A stretch of 5,055 bases of DNA, taken from NCBI GenBank assembly GCA_945862275.1, contig CAMAYA010000100.1, positions 1-5,055 of the forward strand, given 5' to 3'. The DNA is from Legionella genomosp. 1 (GTDB lineage Bacteria; Pseudomonadota; Gammaproteobacteria; Legionellales; Legionellaceae). Within the stretch, counting starts at the first letter, position 1, and each line of letters starts with the position of its first letter. The notes below the pieces were generated by a model. It did no database searches. It worked only from the letters and a program-made list of their open reading frames with translations, and was not told the origin of the DNA. This document shows positions 1 to 5,055 of the stretch, piece after piece. The position numbers and the translations under genes were made by a program.

Positions 1-1
1 T

Positions 2-1756
2 AAGGTGGGGGTTCTCATCTTTGCTACGACAGCAATCATTTATTTTCCGTTTATTGGCTATGATTTCAGTCAGGCACTGCTGACTCAGGCTCGCCTTCCG
101 TCTGAGCATCCTGTGCTTATTCTCGCAATGACACTTCTTGTGGCGGCGGCATGGTATGTGTGGCAATTCTCACGTGTTGGTTGTTCGTCCATTATAAAGC
201 CTGGTCGTGTTGGCGTGGCCGTTAGTTGGATCCTGTTTGGTGTTGCGGTATTGTTGCAGCTGGGTGCTTGGCGCGTTCTGGGTGAAAACGCCATTGTGCC
301 AGAATGGAGGTGGGATGCCCATGCTGATGCTGTTTTCTACCCAATCAGTCAAGTGATGGCAGGCAAAACATTATTGGTTGACTTGCCGTCGCAATACGGG
401 CTCTATCCAGAGCTGCTTGCACCGATTTTCAAGGTGATTGGTTTTTCTATTTTTCATTTCATAGCGCTTTGCGCGGTACTTCAAGTGTTTTCATTAACTG
501 CCGTTTATTGGGTCGTGAATCGGTCTGTACGAGATAACGCCATTAGGATTTCGTGCGCATTGGCATTGATTATGGTGACATTTGGAACGGCTGTATGGTT
601 AATTGGCCTAGGTGATCCCTATTATCAGTACTGGCCAATCCGATTCGTATGTCCGGCTATAGCCGTTTTTCTCTTTTACCGCTATTCGAGGCAGCCAACG
701 CCATGGCGTGCATTCCAAGTATCACTGATGGGTGCCGTTGGTGCACTTTGGAATATGGATTCTGGCTTGATGATTGTTATAGCCTTTGCCAGCGTGTTGG
801 TTCTCAAATGGATAGTGATTCGCTCCGTGGGGCATCGTGATTCTGTGCTTGAACGACGTCAATTACGTAACGCATTGATTGTACATCTGGGGACTTTTGT
901 AACCGTCATATTTTTAACGTTTAGGTATTTATTTTTGAAGGGCGGAGGACCGCTGCATTGGAACTGGCTGTTCGAATATCAAAAAATATTTTATGGCCTG
1001 GGCTTTGGGATGATGCCCATGCCACTTCACCCCTACCCCTGGATGTCTGTTTTAGGTATTTATTTGATGGCGTTGATCGTCGCTGCCCAGTCATGGGCAT
1101 TTAACCTACGGGCAAAAAATGCGGATCTGCTCTCGTTTATCAGCTTGCTAGGACTTGGGTTGTTCATCTATTACGAGGGACGATCGCATCATTTGAATCT
1201 CATCACTGTCTGTTGGCCAGCAATAGTGCTTATTGCAATGTTGGCGGATAGAGTGCTGCGTGCTGTGCGTGCAGGCCTCTTAAGCCGGCAGCACCTACTA
1301 TTCCCAATCGCGGCTCTTTCAGTACTTCTATTCTGCAGCATTCCACTGGTACTTGCTTCAGTAAAATTAGGGAAAAGTGCCATCGCTGAATTTGAGCGTC
1401 GCTTTATACCTGCGGACGAATTAGTGAGCGACGAGTTACGATTTATTCGACAGCACTCGAAGCCTGGCGATGAGTGCGTGATGCGTTGTCGCCGGCAGGG
1501 CTTGTATTATGCAGCAACGGGGCTCAGTTCTCCCATTTCTGGACCAGGATTCGTTGAGACGATTTTACAGCGAGACCGTGACGCGTTTCTCGATAAGCTG
1601 ACCCGGAAGCGCTACGCGTGTATTTTTGTCGGTGTTGTCCCATCCAGCGCGTTGGATCTAGGTTTGGATCCGATGAAAATTCTTCATGGGTATGAAGTGG
1701 TTGCAGAGAATTCGCATCATTCAATCTTGCTTTTGAGGGAGGCACATCATTCCTAA
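2..1756 (+). CDS. Polytopic membrane protein, GT-C glycosyltransferase-like, 5'-partial
   Basis: This is probably an inner-membrane glycosyltransferase of GT-C type, or a related polysaccharide-locus membrane protein; substrate unknown. The frame is open to the left edge. The first possible start, GTG at 5, has no visible ribosome site and sits at the beginning of a hydrophobic helix, so the true start probably lies upstream. Counting from that GTG, 583 residues are visible. Membrane segments fall roughly at 2-19, 36-54, 70-88, 139-172 (possibly two), 183-201, 211-226, 238-272 (possibly two), 290-311, 346-365, 374-390, 397-414 and 430-452. The large loop at 90-138 carries WRWDAHAD (D104, D108) followed by LVDLPSQYG (124-132), a pattern I recall from bacterial membrane proteins of this class. 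Other motifs are ALWNMDSG (247-254) and YYEGRSHHLNL (389-399). Residues 455-583 form a soluble, probably periplasmic tail containing a CxxxC (C491, C495). That it is a real gene is nearly certain; the enzymatic role is inferred from architecture. Confidence 0.88.
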   Translation, partial: KVGVLIFATTAIIYFPFIGYDFSQALLTQARLPSEHPVLILAMTLLVAAAWYVWQFSRVGCSSIIKPGRVGVAVSWILFGVAVLLQLGAWRVLGENAIVPEWRWDAHADAVFYPISQVMAGKTLLVDLPSQYGLYPELLAPIFKVIGFSIFHFIALCAVLQVFSLTAVYWVVNRSVRDNAIRISCALALIMVTFGTAVWLIGLGDPYYQYWPIRFVCPAIAVFLFYRYSRQPTPWRAFQVSLMGAVGALWNMDSGLMIVIAFASVLVLKWIVIRSVGHRDSVLERRQLRNALIVHLGTFVTVIFLTFRYLFLKGGGPLHWNWLFEYQKIFYGLGFGMMPMPLHPYPWMSVLGIYLMALIVAAQSWAFNLRAKNADLLSFISLLGLGLFIYYEGRSHHLNLITVCWPAIVLIAMLADRVLRAVRAGLLSRQHLLFPIAALSVLLFCSIPLVLASVKLGKSAIAEFERRFIPADELVSDELRFIRQHSKPGDECVMRCRRQGLYYAATGLSSPISGPGFVETILQRDRDAFLDKLTRKRYACIFVGVVPSSALDLGLDPMKILHGYEVVAENSHHSILLLREAHHS

Positions 1757-1778
1757 ACCGGATAGGCATCATTTTTCC

Positions 1779-1807
1779 TTGGCAAAAAGCAAATAATCAT
1801 AGAAAAT
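1779..1807 (+). promoter_or_regulatory. Possible sigma-70 promoter for gene 2
   Basis: TTGGCA at 1779-1784 matches the -35 consensus TTGACA at five of six positions. After a 17-base spacer, GAAAAT at 1802-1807 matches the -10 consensus TATAAT at four of six. The site lies about 80 bases before the gene 2 ATG. The -10 element lacks the strongly conserved first T, and A+T-rich spacers produce such matches by chance, so this is only a candidate. Confidence 0.25.
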
Positions 1808-1872
1808 ACACCACCATTTCCCACAATTTATTTTGTTCGGCTCATTTGATCAGAAATCGAAAACCGATAAAC

Positions 1873-1877
1873 AGAGG
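1873..1877 (+). promoter_or_regulatory. Ribosome binding site deciding the gene 2 start
   Basis: AGAGG lies nine bases before the ATG at 1887 and is complementary to the anti-Shine-Dalgarno end of 16S rRNA. It supports this ATG over the in-frame TTG at 1833. The resulting protein begins MENIPRKIYLS, a short charged N-terminus leading straight into the first membrane helix, which is the usual form for a polytopic protein. Confidence 0.75.
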
Positions 1878-1886
1878 TGTCATGTT

Positions 1887-3530
1887 ATGGAAAATATCCC
1901 AAGAAAAATTTATTTATCAGTCACATTCATCCTGGTTTTGTTGTATATCTGGTTTGCATGCCTTCAGTATACCGAGTTTTTTTATGAAGCTCAGTTTCTA
2001 CATATCGATTTTATTCACGATTTAGTGAATGGTGCATTTAATGCAAAACATTTTTTTACTACGTTTGGGGAACACTTGTTTCCTGGTTATAACGTATTGC
2101 TTTATGTTAACTATACTCTCTTCGGATTGACGGGGTTGTTTGAATTGGTGTGTAGTGTGCTTGCGTCCATTGTCATGGCCTATGTGTTGTGTAAGGCTGC
2201 TACAAAAGAAAAACGCAGCAGCTGGCTGCCTCTAGTGATCGTGGCCATTGTGCTTTCACCGGTGCAAAATATCATGTGGGGAATGGCGCTTGCGGCTCAT
2301 CTGTCGACATTATTACTCGTTTTGATTGCGTATCTGATTTACTTCAAGCCGAGCACGCCTAGTCAATGGATTTGGATAAGCCTACTCGTTCCTATCTACG
2401 TGGTATTCTTTGCGGGTGCTTATGCAGTTGGTTTTTTAGCGGTGATTGCATCCGTTTGTGTTCTAGGTGACATTCAAAAAGATAAAAAAACAGGGTTGGT
2501 CTTGCTGGGCGCGTCGCTGATATCATACCTTGCATACTATTATCTACTAGAGCACTACGGCCCTGGATTAAGCCATAGCGCGATGGGGTATGATTTCAAT
2601 TTCACATCGATTGCTGGTTTTGCTGATTTAATGCTGGGTTCAAGCTTGTTAGGCAAGGCTTTGTTTGAAAAATACCAGTCGTTAACGATTTATTATGTGG
2701 CAGGTTTTTATGTTTGTTGCATATTGCTCCTGATGGCGGGGGCAATATTATTTAAAATCAAAGGAAAGCTTACAAACCAGGATAAATTTTTTATTGCGCT
2801 GTGTGTGTATGCGTTAGTGAATATAGTGATTGTTTCTATAGCAAGAAATACAAATGGGCCAGAGGGTGCATTGGGTCAGTGGTATCAAGCGCATTTGAAA
2901 TTTATTCCGGTCGCTATCGCTTATTTCTTATCCTCCAATGAAACGCAATCAAAGGGATACACCATTGCCAGGTATTTGCTACTGAGTATTTTAGTTACAT
3001 TTTTATCCTTAGGGTATGTGAGAGAGTATATAAAAGGGCCATATGTTAGTGGCTGGAAAAGCAATATAAACGCCTCTATTCCAGAGCATTTCGTTCACCC
3101 GGAACGTTTTTTATCATCGAAAAACTCGGATCCTTTATCCTGGGATGCACAGGCAGTGCATGATGGACTTAAGCTATTGTATAACAATAATTTATCTCAT
3201 TTCAGACACAGTAAAGCCATTGCGTCTACCGGTTTAAATCCCGACGGGTGGGTTGAAAAAACGGACGACCCGTTCTTTGATGTTATTTGCCCATCGGCTG
3301 CAAAATCCATCATTATCCATTTTGACCGCATCAATATGAATAATATGGGATTTTTTCCTAAAAACACGCACTTAGTAAATCAGCATGAGGCGTATCAAAT
3401 CACTTATTATTTTCATAATGAAATAAAATACTTTAGGTTAAATGTTTCTAAATTCGCGCCATATCAGAGTGAAAACGCACGGGATTTGAGAATTTTGCTG
3501 TTTCATGTAACGGATCTCCAGTGCGTTTAG
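1887..3530 (+). CDS. GT-C-like polytopic membrane protein with C-terminal beta-sandwich-like region
   Basis: This is probably an inner-membrane glycosyltransferase-like protein for surface polysaccharide; donor and acceptor are unknown. The ATG at 1887 is chosen because AGAGG precedes it by nine bases, giving 547 residues. Membrane segments lie roughly at 10-28, 66-84, 85-104, 113-129, 133-152, 160-176, 178-194, 203-221, 267-290, 300-320, 334-349 and 358-378, about 11 or 12. The first loop (29-65) is rich in acidic and histidine residues, including E34, D41, H44, D45 and a GEH at 61-63. From memory, a similar loop followed by an LFG motif (here at 78-80) occurs in an uncharacterised family of polysaccharide-locus membrane proteins. 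Residues 380-547 are soluble. Within them, GLNPDGWVE (449-457) and ARDLRILLF (531-539) bracket a strand-rich stretch resembling a beta-sandwich often found in glycosyltransferase loci. The C-terminal third is markedly A+T-rich. The last four bases overlap the converging gene 3. Confidence 0.88.
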   Translation: MENIPRKIYLSVTFILVLLYIWFACLQYTEFFYEAQFLHIDFIHDLVNGAFNAKHFFTTFGEHLFPGYNVLLYVNYTLFGLTGLFELVCSVLASIVMAYVLCKAATKEKRSSWLPLVIVAIVLSPVQNIMWGMALAAHLSTLLLVLIAYLIYFKPSTPSQWIWISLLVPIYVVFFAGAYAVGFLAVIASVCVLGDIQKDKKTGLVLLGASLISYLAYYYLLEHYGPGLSHSAMGYDFNFTSIAGFADLMLGSSLLGKALFEKYQSLTIYYVAGFYVCCILLLMAGAILFKIKGKLTNQDKFFIALCVYALVNIVIVSIARNTNGPEGALGQWYQAHLKFIPVAIAYFLSSNETQSKGYTIARYLLLSILVTFLSLGYVREYIKGPYVSGWKSNINASIPEHFVHPERFLSSKNSDPLSWDAQAVHDGLKLLYNNNLSHFRHSKAIASTGLNPDGWVEKTDDPFFDVICPSAAKSIIIHFDRINMNNMGFFPKNTHLVNQHEAYQITYYFHNEIKYFRLNVSKFAPYQSENARDLRILLFHVTDLQCV

Positions 3531-5020
3531 AGTGGATCTGTCATGCTTTGAGTGAATTTTAGGTTGTTATACTCAAATGCCAGTACACCTGGATGCTCGG
3601 TCATTAGCGTTGTTAAATCATGTTTGGTTTCTGCACAAAATATAGTGGGTTTTTTATTCGAATAAAGCTCAAAAAACCGATTTATTTTCGCGGTTCCACA
3701 GGCTTCTGGATCGGCAAGCAGTAGCAACTCATTGGAGTGCTCTTGACCCAAAAAAAGTGGAATCATGTCTGTTTTGATGGCGTTCCCAAATTTAGCCCAA
3801 CCCACCATATAAATTCTATCAAATGACCGGGTGATTCGGTTGTCTATAATTAGTATGGCGATACTCGCAACCACGCATATAACGCCAATTGTCTTTTTTG
3901 ATCTGCGCGTTGGCAACCCGTAGGCCCAGGCAAAGGATAATAAAATCAAGGCAAAGGGTGCATACTCCCACCGCCCTTCGACACGAATGGTAAATATTGG
4001 AGGTATTAAAAGCAGGCCGATTAAGGACAGAAGACTGAATAGATAGCCTAAATTATGCCTGGCCGATGTTGTTGAGGTAGACATTGATCGTGCAGTGACA
4101 TAAATACATGATAAGGTAAAGATGACGGCCATGAGCCAAGCGGAAAAATGATTTCCAGGGGTGTTGGGATTAATTGAAATGGCATTTCCTATTAAATATG
4201 CGGGCCCATCATTGAAGCCAATCAACGAGAGCAATGCCTCGTGTGTGTGGGTTATGATCATAGGAATATCTATTGTAATATTGTAGCCGCCTGTGCCCAC
4301 AAAAAAGGGGGTATGCAATAGTAAAACTTTAACGATGAAGTTAGAGCCTAGTACTGCTAAACAGGCCAAAGCAAGCAAACTTCTGTATTTAAACGTCATG
4401 CCTTTGTTTGAACGGGAATTAAAGAGAATAACCGCCAGCCATGGAATGACAACAATATAACGCTCGTGCGTATAAATAGATAATGTAATCGCTATGATGG
4501 CCAGCCATTGCCATCGTTTGGGTGTTGTGTCATTTTGTGATCGCAACACAGCATAAATCATGGCTAGAAAAAAAGCCAATGCAACTGACTCTACCGGGCC
4601 TATCACTTGGGTCACTTGATACAAAGCCAAGCGGGATGAAGCAAACGCGATTGTTAATATAAGAGGGATAGCAAACTTATTATTGGATAGGCGCGAGGCA
4701 ATAAGAAAAAAAAACACGCTATTCAAGCCTTGCATGACCAGATTAAAGGCAAGGTAGAGCGTTAGATTTTTATCAAATACTGAAAAAAGAAAATGACATA
4801 TGATTTGGAATACGGGTCTGTATTTATCAAAAATGGATGCGGCGAGTGATTGTTGAATCGTGCTCGCGAATACGCCGTCATAGAATGCCCACAGGCTATA
4901 TAGGTCATCTGCAAAAAATACTTTTGGCTCCCAGGGCGAAAATCGCCAGTATGCAACGCCGACCGCAACAACAAATATAAAAATTAATTTAACGACAAAG
5001 TTGCTTTTCGCTAGCGTCAT
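3527..5020 (-). CDS. Polytopic membrane protein, GT-C glycosyltransferase-like
   Basis: This is probably an inner-membrane GT-C type glycosyltransferase or related polysaccharide-locus protein; substrate unknown. From the ATG at 5020 it has 497 residues. Membrane segments fall roughly at 9-25, 86-110, 115-130, 134-158, 170-183, 187-201, 212-235, 290-311, 324-345, 352-368 and 377-393. The first loop carries FFADDLYSLW (D38, D39), the place where GT-C enzymes keep their catalytic or metal-binding acidic residues, followed by KYRPVFQI (66-73). THERYIV (184-190) and RVEGRWEYAPF (346-356) are further motif-like stretches at membrane edges. Residues 395-497 form a soluble C-terminal part without a motif I recognise. 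The start is uncertain: the frame stays open to the right edge and only a weak GAGA lies 14 bases before the ATG. However, a short helix-preceding N-terminus (MTLAKSNFVVK) makes this ATG reasonable. Residues 103-105 (FFF) are encoded by nine consecutive T. The stop overlaps the end of gene 2 by four bases. Confidence 0.87.
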   Translation of the reverse strand: MTLAKSNFVVKLIFIFVVAVGVAYWRFSPWEPKVFFADDLYSLWAFYDGVFASTIQQSLAASIFDKYRPVFQIICHFLFSVFDKNLTLYLAFNLVMQGLNSVFFFLIASRLSNNKFAIPLILTIAFASSRLALYQVTQVIGPVESVALAFFLAMIYAVLRSQNDTTPKRWQWLAIIAITLSIYTHERYIVVIPWLAVILFNSRSNKGMTFKYRSLLALACLAVLGSNFIVKVLLLHTPFFVGTGGYNITIDIPMIITHTHEALLSLIGFNDGPAYLIGNAISINPNTPGNHFSAWLMAVIFTLSCIYVTARSMSTSTTSARHNLGYLFSLLSLIGLLLIPPIFTIRVEGRWEYAPFALILLSFAWAYGLPTRRSKKTIGVICVVASIAILIIDNRITRSFDRIYMVGWAKFGNAIKTDMIPLFLGQEHSNELLLLADPEACGTAKINRFFELYSNKKPTIFCAETKHDLTTLMTEHPGVLAFEYNNLKFTQSMTDPL

Positions 5021-5055
5021 TAAGTCTGATATTTTCTCAATGATCCCATTGATAT

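Larger units (their letters stand above)
1757..1886. other. Intergenic spacer between genes 1 and 2
   Basis: This 130-base, A+T-rich gap separates the two rightward genes. I find no stem-loop followed by a T run that would serve as an intrinsic terminator for gene 1, so read-through into gene 2 is possible. The spacer contains one weak sigma-70-like promoter candidate and the ribosome binding site of gene 2, both listed separately. An in-frame TTG at 1833 could extend gene 2 upstream by 18 residues, but those residues are polar and the TTG is poorly placed for initiation, so I treat the stretch as non-coding. Confidence 0.6.

Noticed and set aside
1524..1772. An 82-codon minus-strand reading frame over the gene 1 tail
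   Set aside because: It is antisense to a well-supported coding region, its product is low in recognisable structure and no ribosome site stands out; treated as a shadow.
1741..1779. Near-repeat GGCACATCATTCC / GGCATCATTTTTCC around the gene 1 stop, considered as a repeat or terminator
   Set aside because: The copies are direct, imperfect and short, form no stem, and one lies in coding sequence; chance in A+T-rich DNA explains them.
1833..1886. An 18-residue N-terminal extension of gene 2 starting at TTG 1833
   Set aside because: The residues are polar and unlike a membrane-protein N-terminus, TTG is a rare start, and AGAGG sits correctly spaced before ATG 1887 instead.
2475..2495. AAAAAAC-type slippery heptamer in gene 2 as a programmed -1 frameshift site
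   Set aside because: The zero frame continues for over 300 codons with coherent membrane and soluble structure, and there is no alternative-frame product or clear downstream stem to suggest recoding.
3511..3539. Two GGATCT copies flanking the gene 2 / gene 3 stop overlap
   Set aside because: They are direct copies of a six-base word and cannot pair as a terminator hairpin; no function is supported.
4762..4974. A 70-codon minus-strand reading frame
   Set aside because: It lies wholly inside gene 3 on the same strand in another frame, with no recognisable protein character; it is a shadow of gene 3.

Overview
The window is densely coding and holds three large polytopic inner-membrane proteins with almost nothing else. 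Two genes read rightward (about 2-1756 and 1887-3530) and one reads leftward (5020-3527). The first runs off the left edge, and the third may begin beyond the right edge. No RNA gene, insertion sequence, CRISPR array or attachment site is visible. The organism cannot be named from this sequence. Shine-Dalgarno use, the moderate and uneven G+C (about 52% at 1261-1500, about 31% at 3301-3480) and the protein types suit a surface-polysaccharide (O-antigen, capsule or exopolysaccharide) locus of a Gram-negative proteobacterium. That is an inference held with low to moderate confidence.

Layout. The 5'-partial gene 1 encodes at least 583 residues with about 12 membrane segments. It has an acidic first large loop, a QYG motif, a WNMDSG motif and a GRSH motif, then a soluble tail of about 125 residues. 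A 130-base spacer follows, with no convincing terminator, one weak promoter candidate and a good ribosome binding site. Gene 2 (547 residues) has about 11 membrane segments and a C-terminal soluble region that looks like a beta-sandwich running from a DGW motif to a DLR motif. Gene 3 (497 residues, minus strand) has about 11 membrane segments with an FADD first-loop motif, a YRP motif, a THERY motif and a RVEGRWEY motif. Genes 2 and 3 converge and share four bases at their stop codons.

Function. All three have the architecture of GT-C fold glycosyltransferases: many transmembrane helices, conserved acidic residues in an early extracytoplasmic loop and, in at least the first two, a clear soluble C-terminal part. 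Such enzymes usually transfer a sugar from a polyprenyl-phosphate donor on the periplasmic face of the inner membrane. The three differ from each other in motifs, so they look like distinct family members and not recent duplicates. Donor, acceptor and even catalytic activity cannot be read from the sequence. No cytoplasmic sugar-nucleotide enzyme, flippase or GtrA/GtrB-type partner lies in the window, so the pathway assignment rests on protein type alone. I see no clear new system. The best leads are the beta-sandwich on gene 2, the composition shift and the nine-T tract in gene 3.
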